Assembly (NCBI RefSeq): GCF_963678635.1
Contig: NC_087064.1
Span: forward strand, 20,014,509 to 20,078,508
Reading direction: 5' to 3'
Length of the DNA: 64,000 bases
Source of the DNA: Symsagittifera roscoffensis
Lineage: Eukaryota > Xenacoelomorpha > Acoela > Convolutidae
Shown: positions 18,901 through 31,300 of the stretch, piece by piece
Numbering within the stretch: position 1 is the first letter of the stretch
Layout: each line of letters opens with the position of its first letter
Notes under the pieces: generated by a model
What the model was told of the DNA's origin: nothing
Seen by the model: the letters and a program-made list of their open reading frames with translations, nothing else
The model's database searches: none
Made by a program: the position numbers and the translations under genes

Positions 18901-21221
18901 TTCTGGAAGATTTTTAAACGAATGGGCGACTATGTGAATGAAAAAACAAGTTTTATACTACAGCTTGAAAAGCGTTAGTTGATGTATCGATGAAATGTTA
19001 AGCTCCTGCGTGGTTCCTACTCAACGACGCAATAACTGATCTTGATTTATTTTGAAAAACGGAGAATATTAGAAGACTTTTGTTAAACTAAACACTCAAA
19101 AACGCTATTGCGACAGATCAAATGTAGCTGATGGGTGGTCCAAAGTACAAACTGAGGAGAAACTGCCCTTCGCTAACACAACTTGTAGATTTTGGGGATT
19201 GCTTCGCTAAGCCGATTCCACACTCTAACATAACGAAAACGCAAACTGGTTCCTTTGGTAATGAATTTAGCGGGGCGACAGAGATTCACTACTATCCACA
19301 ATCCCGAAAGGGTTAAGTTGGTTGTAACTATTCCGTACAGTATTTTGTTACTTACACCCCTTAATGCTGCTCCTGTGGCTGTCTCGTCCGCTATTACCGA
19401 GCTCAAGAAATTCTAGATGTAATTAAATTCAGATAAATAATGGTCCAATTACAGAAGACTCTAGGCGGCCAGAATATACTCTAGTAAACTAATCAAAAGA
19501 ACGGGTCCAAGATCAATCAACATCATTGCCTAATTGCAATTCAAAACCCAACTGACTTAGTTAACAATTTTTTCTTCTCTAGAGAATCCCAATGAACGAA
19601 ATACACACAGTAATTCCACACAATCACTCAGTCTGACCTGCTAAAATGAATAGTGTCACTAAGGATCACTATTCCTTTGAGGTACTTTTACTGATCTCTT
19701 TAACGTCACGATTGCTGATTCTCTATCTCGAAAAACCAACTATCCACTAACTTTGCAATAATTTTTCTCTTACTAATGAGAATCAACCGTTCTCTCTCAC
19801 AGCACAATTGTTCTGCCTAAGGGTATGCTGCTTGTTTTTCTCAATGTTTATCTATTTGAGTTTTAGTTAAAGTTAGAATTATGTCGTCGCAACAACTCCT
19901 GACATTAACTTTGGTACCCATTCCGCAAGTTCTTAACTGAATTCTTCCTCTGACGACACTAGTATTAAATTCCAAGTTTATTATAGGTATCTCTAACTAG
20001 GTTGTGCAAATATCAAGTCCAATTTCACCTGCAAACCGAGTTATGTTTGATTAATTATTCTCCCAATGTTTTTATTTAATTATCCCATTAACGTTCCGAC
20101 CTGCCAGGGTTAGGGAAAGATCCTTTCTATGGGTCGCCACTTCATTTCAAGCATCTAAAAATCCAATCAAATCTATTCAAATCTCAACCTTCTAGCCATC
20201 AGGGGAACGTAATTCGTTAATTAAGGGCCAAAATGTACTTATAAGCCACCTCCGGGAAGCTGTGTAAGTATCCCAATCATTGATATTATTTAAGAAAGCT
20301 ACTTCCCATGCTATGCTCCTATTACCGCTAAACTTTTTTGGGACGTCTTTTCTTTAGACAGATTGAATTTCTATTAATGGCGCGTTCGCCCAGCTAAATT
20401 GAACCCAATGTTTGCTAAGTCCACTTCAATTAATTCCACTACTTCAGTGATACAATGTATATTTTATATCTCTTTCAGCTTCTGCTATCGTTTCCCAATA
20501 GGTAAGTTCCCTCCTAAATATTAGTAAGGTGACCGACTTTCAATCCTAGGGTTGGGGTTGGGGAATACACCACTTTCCGGTGTTAATCCCCGGGTTTTTT
20601 ATGCAATTTTAGTCCTAATCGCCCAAAGGTAGTTTAAAGGTCACTCCGGGGTCAATCTTTCACATATAAGTTTAGAATCTCATAGGGGTCCGACCTACCA
20701 AGTTTCATCCGTATCCCGTTAATACTTCCCAAGTAATTCCGTTTATGATGTCCATTATCACTTTTCCCGGGAAAAGACTATTAACACCGGAAGGAGTCGC
20801 CGGAGGGGTTTTACTCACAAGGGGTCTTTTTTTGGGGATGAGATGTTGTGTGTAATGCCGTCGTAAATCTATATGCCCCCGCTCATTATTTTGCTTATTT
20901 TGCCACCTTTCGGTCTAAGGGGAGTTTTTCCCAATTAATAATAACTTCTGGTCCAACCGCCGGATTTGGCTCATTTTAAAATATGTGATGTATTTTGACA
21001 CGACCTTTAATATCTCATAGTTTTTGGTTCCCTGCGTTCAATGGGGTCGAGAAATGACTTCCAGAATTCGGCGATGGAGGACTGTTTACTTAGGGCATTT
21101 GTCAGCGCCGTATATCCGGAAGTTTTTATTCCCTGGTCTTCTAGGGTTGTGTGCGTTTCTTAATAGGTCCATTGGGATAATTGGCAACAAAATTTACAAA
21201 AACTCTTCGCTGTTTTAGTGG

Positions 21222-21720
21222 GGGACGTCTAAAATTTTTATAGGTAATGCTTAGACATGGGCAACAGGTGGATTTTTCTATATCTCGCAAAGTTGAGATG
21301 TCCTAGTGAGCCGACTTCGTGCCTGCTCCTCATTGGCGATTTGATGATCAATTAACCCAAAAGCCTTCAATTTCCCTTGCCTCGTTTTTTAAAGACTTCC
21401 AACATTTTTATAGGTAACGCATAAACTGGGCAACAGGTGGATTTTTTATATATCTCGAGAAGTTGAGATCTCCTAGTGAGCCGACTTCTTACATGTGCCC
21501 GATGAGTGCTATGAACGTGCTCGATGGTACAACTTTCAGGATTCAGCCTTCATGTTGGCGGGGGACGTCTAAGCCTTTTCTCTTAACCCTTTTCTCTTAA
21601 TCTTAATACATGGAGGTTTGCTTTGTTACAGTTTTGAGATCTCAGGGAAGTTGACATCTCCTAGTGAGCCGTTTTCTTTCATGTCCCTAATAGTGCTGAG
21701 TAGGGGCATGTGCGACACGT
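21222..21720 (+). repeat. Three degenerate tandem units of about 165-190 bp
   Basis: Units start at about 21222, 21385 and 21561. Shared blocks are GGGGACGTCTAA (units 1 and 3), TTTTTATAGGTAA and GGGCAACAGGTGGATTTTT (units 1 and 2), and in all three an AGTTGA-ATxTCCTAGTGAGCCG block. The region just upstream (19.4-21.2 kb) is unusually rich in C and T on plus with GGGTTGGGGTTGGGGAA at about 20550, and differs in texture from its flanks; it may be the non-coding part of another mobile element. Confidence 0.6.
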
Positions 21721-22924
21721 ATAAGAAGACATTAGTTGCATTTTTCCAAAAAGTATCGATAATGACTTTGAACCCTGAACTTGTTTAAATTTTGATCGTT
21801 CCGATTCGTTCACCTTAGGCTAATAATCACTCAACTGGGCCACTAAATTATCGTAGCGTACAGTTCTAAACCTCTATCAGTCCAGGGTAATGCTATCTAA
21901 GACGAATCTGGAAGTTAGTCGAATGTACAGCAGATTCACCAATTCTATACAACCTAAAGAAATAGCTTTTGAAAATTAAAAAAGAAATGAAAATTAAAAT
22001 TTTAGCGTTTCGAAAAAAAATACCCTCCAATACACAAGCCTATCCAAAACGATGTCCTACACAACGGTGATACTCACGCTTATGCATAAGAAATACCTCA
22101 AATTGATCAGCTATACTGAGGCAAATTTGATTGGGACTCGCGATACAATGTCGACTCGTAAAATATTACAATGCGTGCAGGCTTGAGTGTGTAAATGGTG
22201 CCCATGAGTTATAAACCAATTGCACCCTCTTTTAATCTAACGAAACTCTTGAAATTTCAGAAAATGGTTGGTAGATTTTTTGGAAATCTAAATTGATAAG
22301 CCAAAACAATGCATTTGAAAAAAGATTTTTTTAGTGTCTTCCTTTGATAAACTTTATGGTGGAGCCCAGTCTTTTTTTGTGCCAATTTTGTATGTTATGA
22401 GGCCAAACTGAGCATTTTGTGATTTGTCAGCGGATTCGCAACAGTCCAGATTTGTTGCAGAATCCGCAACAATGCTACTTTTTTAGCTAAAAGAAATAGC
22501 TAAATCACTGTACCGCTCAAAAATGCTGTTGAGCTATTCAAAGTTCGATCTCAATTCCTGTCAGTGTATAACCAACTTCGATCTGAATTCTGCCCGTAGC
22601 AACTTCCATTTCAACTCCTGCCCCCAATTTTTTTTAATTACTTCAAACTTCGGATTTAAAAAAATATATGTATGGCTTTGATGCTCTTTGAAACCATTAA
22701 GCACTCAAACATTAAAACACCCAATGTTTAAAGCTTTCATCCGGAGAAGTCTTCGCGTCCTATAACTAACCGTTAGATACTTGGCTCAACAAAACCAGGC
22801 AAAAAGTTCTTCTTTGGAGTTTTAGTTTGTCTAAAAAAGCTAAGAAATTGCCTGAAAAACTCCCGAAGAAATGATTTGAATTCTGGTGATTTTGAAACCA
22901 GATTTACGAACAGCTAAAAAACTA

Positions 22925-23125
22925 GATTTGCACGTTGTTATTATAAAAATGATGCGAAGCTGCACTACAAAAACAGAAGCTACACTTTGTCACTACGGAT
23001 AATAAAAAACACGTACCAATTGACTTGGGTAGTTCCATCCAGCTCTAATGGGCCACAAATAGGTATAAATATGGATATCCTTGAACTAAGCGGATCCAAA
23101 CTCGCGTTATTTGAAAATGTTCCAT
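22925..23125 (+). repeat. Dispersed direct repeat, copy 2
   Basis: Counterpart of the 18.7-kb copy. Near it (23.15-23.46 kb) the motif CAGAGGCGAA followed by TGCA and TTCGC recurs several times and also appears at about 16650, 43920 and 46470, suggesting a short interspersed family. Confidence 0.5.
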
Positions 23126-23689
23126 TTTAAATAAACTCAACTCTACAGAGAAGCTGCATTTCGAAAGAGCTTGCAAGTGCTAGAAGTATACTCAGAGGCG
23201 AATCTGCATTTCGCAAATGCATGCAAAAAAGGCCAAGGCATAGCTTTAAAAATGTTTTTTTTTTTAATTTAAAAAAGCAAAAAAAAAACATGTTTTTAGT
23301 GAAAATGCTCTACGGGAAGCGAACTACTAGCCTCGACATTCCAAAACTATGGCCTACTAAGCTGTTCTGCTCGCGCTTATTTGCCTCGAATTATAGCCAA
23401 TCATAACGCGAAAAACAAGTTATTAATCCAGAGGCGAAGTTGCACTTCGCATGCACAAGCAAAAATATGACCGACAACGCTACTGGGAAAAACTGAATGA
23501 GTAACACTTTGAGTCTACAAAATTTTTCAAGTGCCGCACGCCAATTGCGAGTCTACATTGCTAAGTGACGCAGGCCAATTATGACGCATTAGCAGCATCA
23601 GTCATTTAAAAAAAAAAATTTACCAACTAACATGCCTCAATTTATAGAGCGTACGCATTTCAACTAATATACGAAAAAGTTCATTAAAA

Positions 23690-23775
23690 ACATCCGAACC
23701 TGCTAAGCTTCGAACCCTCTTATTTTGACGTGGGTCTCCTTCCCTACCGTTATGCTAGAGATCCATGATACCTTG
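23690..23775 (-). repeat. tRNA-derived SINE-like fragment
   Basis: On minus, a perfect A-box (TAGCATAACGG) is followed about 50 bases later by a near-perfect B-box (GGTTCGAAGCT). I cannot fold a convincing anticodon arm, so it looks like a tRNA-derived SINE head rather than a tRNA gene. Confidence 0.5.
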
Positions 23776-24284
23776 AAGCTAAAGTGCTATTTGTGATATA
23801 ATAGTCAGTTAATATCCTTAGCGTTGGCTGTACTTGAAAGCTGGTTATTGATAAAACATAAACAATTTCAAAACGAACACATTTTGTCGCAACAATAATT
23901 GCTACTTAGGTTGGAAAAAAAGTTCATACTATAAAACAAGCTTTGCGTGTGTAATACTAAGATTATGCAGCAAACGTGCTACCAAAATGATCACTAGACG
24001 CGATTTGGATTTGAAAAAAAAACAGGTAAAATAACAGAATGCTTGCAAGTTCACAATGGTTGACGTTCCCAATGAATTTTAAACCGATTGTTACTTCAAT
24101 TTTAGAGCTTTTAGAACTTTTATAATTTTTCAATTTTATAACTTAATTTTGATAGACTTCCTGGGAATCCAAGCTAATCCTTTTTGAGAAATTTGGATGG
24201 AAGTGTAAATTATATTTCATAGGTAACATACAAAAAAAAATCCGATTGGAGAGCGTAATTTTAGAAAATTAGAAAGAGAAACTG

Positions 24285-24345
24285 ATAAAATTCGAACCCC
24301 AACACAAGTTTTAAGATTTAGCACAGCGGCATTCAGTGAAAGATC
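24285..24345 (-). repeat. Possible tRNA-like fragment (B-box only)
   Basis: On minus there is GGGGTTCGAATTT, a good B-box, after a weak A-box region. Too diverged to classify. Confidence 0.3.
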
Positions 24346-25175
24346 ACTTTTATCATTAACGTTTTCGAGTCGTAGCGTAATTCAATACTGCCCCTTGCTT
24401 TTTATAAATAAAATTAGTCTTCAAAACTGAGTACAAATGTTTTAGGTTTTTTTGTTGTTACGAAGCTAGCGGAGGAAGATTAAAATGAGGTCCCTATAAT
24501 TATTTTCTCAGCAACTATTCCGTTTCTAAACGCACTCAGTTAGAAAAATTGAATTCAAATTTTAATTCATAAATACAACCAATCTTGAAATTAATCGGCA
24601 TGGAATAAATGCATATACCTTAAACTCCAATGCATTCAGGATTGATCTTAAAAGTATAAAATACGAACTCTTCAAAGTCGAAAGCAAAATTCAAATCAAA
24701 TCAAATCTCTGTCACTACAAAAACAAATCTAATAAACAACGAGGCTTCAGTAAGTAAAACATACGTATTGATTGAAACGTTTAAAAAAAATCAAGTGCGA
24801 TTTCAAACAACGACAAGAGTAAGACTTTTTTGATGTTAGAAAATTTGAAGCCCAGAAATGGCGCTCAAGGCCGAGATCAAGTTTTGTCTGTTTGCATTTC
24901 CAACTTTGCTTTTTTTCCTTACCCCTCCCCCTCGCCCCTCAAATCCATATACACGTGAACATCAACTCAGTAGCGTAGTAAGTGGTTTTACAAGGTTAAG
25001 CATGCAGACGGAAAGCTAAATATGTTTACCATTGTCCGCATGACATAAATTAATCCACATGCCAATTTTATAACAATTGGACAAGATGAACAAAAATTAA
25101 GCCAGTAACAATTCGCAGGAGGGGGAAGGAAAAAACCCAAATTTCAATTTTTCACAGCGAGTGTTTATGATCACT

Positions 25176-25358
25176 TCACTTGAGTTTGACATATTTGAGT
25201 TTCTCTGGGGGTCCGTAGCGGTAGTCGAAGAACAGCTCCTCCCCCGCGGCTATGTCCCGTTTGGCGAATATGCCTATCCTGTGGTCTCCGTTCACCAACA
25301 ACACTTTGGCATGGCAGTTCGGGTTAATCGAGTGGTTCGCAAATCTGATCTTGTTGCC
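25176..25358 (-). CDS. E(z): E(z) exon 11 (SET, catalytic end) and stop
   Basis: Acceptor TTTTATAG. It encodes [15 protein letters not shown], the SAM/catalytic NHS block, then [11 protein letters not shown] and [11 protein letters not shown] with the catalytic Tyr, and ends at TGA 25176-25178. The C-terminal tail is short. Confidence 0.95.
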   Translation of the reverse strand, partial: GNKIRFANHSINPNCHAKVLLVNGDHRIGIFAKRDIAAGEELFFDYRYGPPEKLKYVKLK

Positions 25359-28300
25359 CTATAAAACTTCCACATGAGCATAGACAACCAACTTATGAAA
25401 ATTTTATTTCCGGTAAAAATTCACGAATTTGTACAAAAATCCAATCAGTTGGACGCTCTATTGGAACATGAGCATCCTTGTTAACAAATCCTGATTCTTT
25501 ATTTAAGGATTTTTTCGAAAAACAGCCAAATATACGTTATTTGAAACAATTTAAATCTGAGCTCATCCCAGTTTTTGTGTCTAACGGATTGTTTCGCTCC
25601 AAAATTTAGTCAAAAGAGACGATTATGAATTACATTGGCAAAAAATTATATTGGTGACTTTTTATCAAACGTTATTTCACAAAAACTCTTAGCGAAACTC
25701 ATCAAAAAGATCATAATAAAAAGAAATGTTAGATGCAAACGTGCTCCATTTGCGTGGCTGATTGTTTTACTAGCCTTTCGGGTGGCGTCCACGGAGTGTT
25801 CGTTGTTGAGGTCGAAAAGGTAGCTGCATTGCAGTTGGTCATACACTTTGCCCCTCCTCTCTGCCTCGTCATGGGAAATCACTTCCCCAATGTACTCTGC
25901 CATCAGGTCGTCCTTCTCGGCCGAATACTTGGTGAATGCACCCCACCCACTCACGTTCGATTTGCCTAGACGAACAATACCAGATTCAAGGATAAACTAT
26001 AGTCTGTCGGAAAAAACTGTTACCTGATGGTATGTAATGAAGTGCTAACGAACTCAAAGAAACGCAAAGAAACTGATTGACGTAAAAGCTCTTTGAATTT
26101 CAAGAACTTTATGATTGACAGTTTTTTTCATAACTTTATGAACCCAATTAGAGAAAATAGGGTCAAGTCAATAGGCAACTCTTTATTTCTCTGGGAATTC
26201 TAGAAAGTCCATGAGCGTAATTTGTCTTCCTTTTTGCAAATGAAAAAGAACAAAAATCAATTGTCAAGCCACCACGAAAAAGTTATTATTGTGTGTCAGC
26301 CACTTAATAGACTTTTTCCTAAAAAAGAAAACCCCAAAATAATGAACACTGAACAACTATTTTTTTTCGATTTCTTCATTTTTAGCTTTTTTAAACGAGC
26401 AAACAAAATTGAGAAAACTGGATCGAAAAGCAAATAAATATTTATTTTTTCGCCAAGTAATGGGAAAAAAACCAATGAACGCAAGTAACCAGAAAAAAAA
26501 TAACGAACTGATCAATTTTCCATGAAAAAAAAACTAGATGAACTTTTTATGCTGGACACTTTTTTGATGAAATTAACCCAATTCTAGAAAACTGGATCAA
26601 TATGAAGAATTTTTATTTCGATGGGAAGCCTGAAAATAAAATCAACTTTCAAAAGTAGAAGTCCACATTTTCCGTGAACTTAACACTTTTGCTATTCGAT
26701 AGTGAAGTTAACCTTCCTTTCAATAAAGGAAATGAACTGAGCTCAAACAAAAATCAAACGTCGAACCGCGAAAAATTGAATTTGAGAGTGAACAAATTTT
26801 AAGACTTTTCCTCGAAAAAAAAACAAAAACAATCATCGCGACCTATATAAGCGTCTTCACTACGTTCATCGACTCTTAAACATAACCTATACCTAGTTCC
26901 TATTTGTTATCGCGTCATAACACTCTGGGTAAACTGCGTTGCACCACTTAACTTTTTGGCGTGATTGGCACTTTTGACTTTGAAGAGAGTAACTTTTTTT
27001 CCCTTTTTTAAGATAGCCAGCAAAACGTTGGAAAAGCGTGAAGGAAATTTAAAAAATCGGAAAAAACTGATGAAACTTTTCTAAATAACTTTGATTTGAG
27101 ACTTTGAGGACAAACAAGAAATACCTCAGAATTGACCTTTTTCAACGGCCATTTCTTCCAAAGTAGATCAACGAAACAGTTGTGAACTGAACAGCTCCTA
27201 TATTCTACCACAAATTTGACACAGAGGCTACTTGTAGGATTTGATCTGCGACCTAAAGGATATGAGTACTAATCTGTGCACCAACCACTCAGCCACGGAC
27301 GCTTAATTAATGACAATCACTAGCCACAAAAAAAAGCAGAGAACATTTCCAATGCTAGAGTAAAGATTCCATATACGTAAATGCTTTCTTTTATTTTCGA
27401 GATAGTATGGGAAAAAAAGAAGGCTCGTACTACAACTGACACTCGTAAGCTCGCTAGTGTTAGCAAGTGAATTCGAAATATAACACTACGCTCACTAGAT
27501 AGCTTGCGTAAGCTTAAGTTTTTAAACATTTAAGTTTTTTTCTGCCTGTGAAACCCTTGCATAATGTCATACATTCCATATAAGCCATTTCGATATTATA
27601 GATTATATAAATCATCCTGATATTCAATTGGAGATCAATCATTTATTCATTGAATTATGTAAACATTGAAGTAAAGCATACCAATCAATGGAAACTTATA
27701 CCGAGGTGAATATCAATTGAACAGAAAGCAACAAAACAAATTGTTCCAATCATTCTCTAACTTGCGCCGATTGACGAGATATAATCTAGAAGAATAGATC
27801 TGACTCAGGCATGCCTCTAAAAAAGATATGCCTTAGCAATTTGAACATATATAAGTAGCATTAACAATTGATAGCCAATGGCGCTAATATTAACAGCTCG
27901 CAATTAACACAAAGAAGGGCGATGCAGCGTCTAGCGCCATCCGGAGGCGCTTAATGACACGCCCCTTAGCGCATTTGTTATTTGGGAGCATTATTTGCCT
28001 TTGGGAAATGAACTTTAAAAAAATTAATAAGAAATCAAGTCGAACTGGCAAAAGATGAAACTGAGAGCAAACAAAAATTGATTTTTCCTTTGAAAAACGA
28101 TAAACACCACAAACTAGAAATCACACGACCAACAGTCTGAAAAATGTTGATGAACTAAAAACCAACAGTACTAACTAAAACCCAATAAATTCAAAAAAAT
28201 TTACAAAAAAAAGCATATTTTCTTAATTATTTCAATTAAAAATTCAGCACCTTTCTATTTCGGGAATTTTTCATGATAATAACTTTTTTGACAAAACTAC

Positions 28301-31300
28301 CTTAAACTGTTAAATCTAGTGATTTATTTATTTTTACGCCTGAATGTTAAAAATTGAAAGCAGGTGAAGCTGCTCTTAGCGAACACAAGCAATAAAACGT
28401 GTAAAATTAGCTCCTCAAAAAGGTTTAAAAAATAACGAAAAAAAGTTAAAACGAGTCGAAAAAACACAATTTTTGTTCTGCCGGAATTGCACTGCTGGCC
28501 TGAAGAATAAAAGAGTCACGTCCTCGTATCTGCTCCATGGTCGCTTCACATTACGCAAACACTAGCCACCAATAAAGCAGATGCAACAGGTGATACTCAA
28601 TTACCAATGCTATGCAGCATAATTATTGCCACCTTAACACCTGAACTTGAAATGAACTTTTAACAAAGAACCTGCGCTTTGCAAAAACTAGCGGTAAATG
28701 ACAATAAAGCAGCTCTATAAAGTGAAATTTAAAAAAAGTACAAATAAGCCTCGAACTAGTGAAGAATTCGATCCTGCGACCTAAAGACTATGAGTCTCAC
28801 GCACTAACCGCTCAGGCACGGACGCTTAACCACAAATTAAGCAGAGAATAGATGCTGTGAAATTTCCAAGGCTACAAACCATGATTATAGCAAAAGTAAC
28901 ATCAAATGAGCACTTTTATTTGCAAGTTAGCATTGCAAAAAAGGTTCATACTAATTTACACAGAGCAGGCTCGCAGTCAGAAATGAACAAAAGCCACTAA
29001 GTCGAAAAACAATTAGAACATTCCGAAAAAAAACAATAACCAAATTTTGTCAAGTTGTTAACCCGAAAAAAGTCTATTCTCCACTTTGATATCGCTTGCT
29101 TATCGCAAGAGGAATTTAAACATTCCTCGGGCATGCGATACCTAGACCACTCACACGGGTATTCTTATGAACAGCCAACTGGTTCCTAAAACTGGTGAAA
29201 AATGAATTGAGGGAAAATGAGGTGATTTTTGCCCCATAACCCATTTTCACTGACCGACTAGAATGTGTTTGCGGAGTTGTCGTTGGATGTTGACATTTCT
29301 GCAGGCAGGCACCAAATGAGTGTAATCATCTGCACCACAGTGACCACACAAGTCTGGGTCACACTCGCGCTTGGCCACGAAACACGCACAATTCTTCGTG
29401 TCACATTGCCCACCCCTATCAGCAAAATTGCAAGTTCATGACTGTCTTTTCACTCAGCAGATAAATAAAAAAAACACTCATTGAACCAACCAGAAACAAA
29501 AAAACTGAATGCCTTACGCAAAGAACACGCAAAGAACTTTTCATTTTCAAATCACTTTCAATTGAATTTACGTTCAAACTTTCTCAATATATATTAAAGC
29601 AAAACATAAAACACTCAGAAAACTACAGTGCTGATTTGAATTATCCGGAGAAGACAAACATCGGAAACTTAAAATGCGTTTTTCTCAAATTGGCTTAAGA
29701 TAAGACAAAAAATAAAGAGAATAGCTTTCGCTTAGAATATTACCAGAATTTTTAAAGAACTATTTATTTTTCAAAATTCAGAACCATTTTGACTATTTTT
29801 TAAGAGTTTCGCTAAAACTACTGAGTTAATTGATAAGAAAATTATATCAAAAGGAGCCTCTTACACACCACGACAAAACTCTAGAAACTAAAATCTGCAA
29901 AAATCTGTATAAAAGAATATACTTTAGCTTGATAGTCAAAAACGGTCATTTTTACTAACAAAACTCAAAATTTTTGCTTTAAATTAAATTTTAAACGTTT
30001 TGCGCAAAGTTTTGGAGACAAATTTAATATTATAGAACTTTATCGGTCTGTAAATGAGGCTCCTTTTGATACAACTTTCTTATCAATTTTATCAATTAAC
30101 TCGGTAGTTAAGCGAAATTTTTGCATTAATTAAAAAAGCCAAATGACCTATTTCTTGAGGTAAAAAAAATTGGTGAAACTCTAACAACTTGCCTTTTTTA
30201 ATTTTTTGTCTAATGTTAACCCACTTTGAAAAAAACGCAATAAGATATTATTTGGCTCACATCATATTGAATGCATCACTTTATGTCCACGTTTTGTAGT
30301 TTAAAAAAACAGCTTATTTGCTGGATTGTTTGAAGACCGCCTCTATATTGGACATGACTAACCTGCACTTGCATCCTCTGAACCTGTTGGGACATTTAGG
30401 CGAGCAGAGACAGAACTTCTCACAGAAGGTGCTGTTCCTCACACAGTGGCAGTCGGGGGTGCAGTACAGCTCCCGGGGAGAAGAAGAGGAGGGGTGATCC
30501 TGGTGCAGACAGGGGGTGTAGTTAGCCAGTCTTCCGTTGTTCCTGTGCACCTGCTCCGCTATTTTCCTCTCTGCATTCTGCGGCAGCGACCAGTCCTAAA
30601 TATACAAATAGTCATCTAACCAAATTCGGGCGAAATTTGAAGATCGTGAAACAAAAATTTTGTTTCGCTTGAAAACAACAGTGAATTCAGTTTAAAAATT
30701 TCTCAACGTTAACAACATTTATCAACCACTAAGAAGATTTTCAAAAATTAGGCACTTAAACATGTCCATCAAAAAAGAAAAATTTGAGGAGACTGCTGCT
30801 TTTCCCAAACTCGGAAATGTCAGAAACTTCGTTACACTTATACCCAACAACCTGATTGGATAACATATGACTGCGACTCAATTCAACTGCAGGAAACAAA
30901 AAAAAAACAATTTTTGTCATACAGATGGTTGGAAAATTTACCAAGAAGAGTTAATGAATACCATTCGCACACATGAAGCTGAAAAAAATGTGCGTTACAA
31001 TAACGTGAAATTTACAATTATTTTGTCGATCCTAGGCTGCTTCCCAAACTTTCTTTTCAAATTCGTAGCATCTGTGAATTTCAGCGAATCACTGTCGTAG
31101 TCTTTCATATCATCAGCTTCTTCTACCAAAATTTCCTCTCCATTTTCATTTTCTACTTCCTCGTCTTCAGCTAAATGAACTTTATCTTCGGATGCCTCGA
31201 TTGGTTCAGTCGTCTCTTCAATAAATTCGATCTCTTTTAACTTGGTGTAAACCTGCAGACACGTTTTGAACGGGAAACAGCCTGCTATCTTGCAAACTTG

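Larger units (their letters stand above)
16051..25160. other. Non-coding region with repeats
   Basis: About 9 kb with no convincing gene. Composition is typical AT-rich host DNA with long A and T runs. The longest ATG ORF (plus, 16614-16946, 110 codons, Lys/Asn-rich) looks like a chance ORF. Contents listed separately: two tandem-copy repeats, a perfect hairpin, a dispersed direct repeat, and tRNA-like fragments. Confidence 0.6.
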
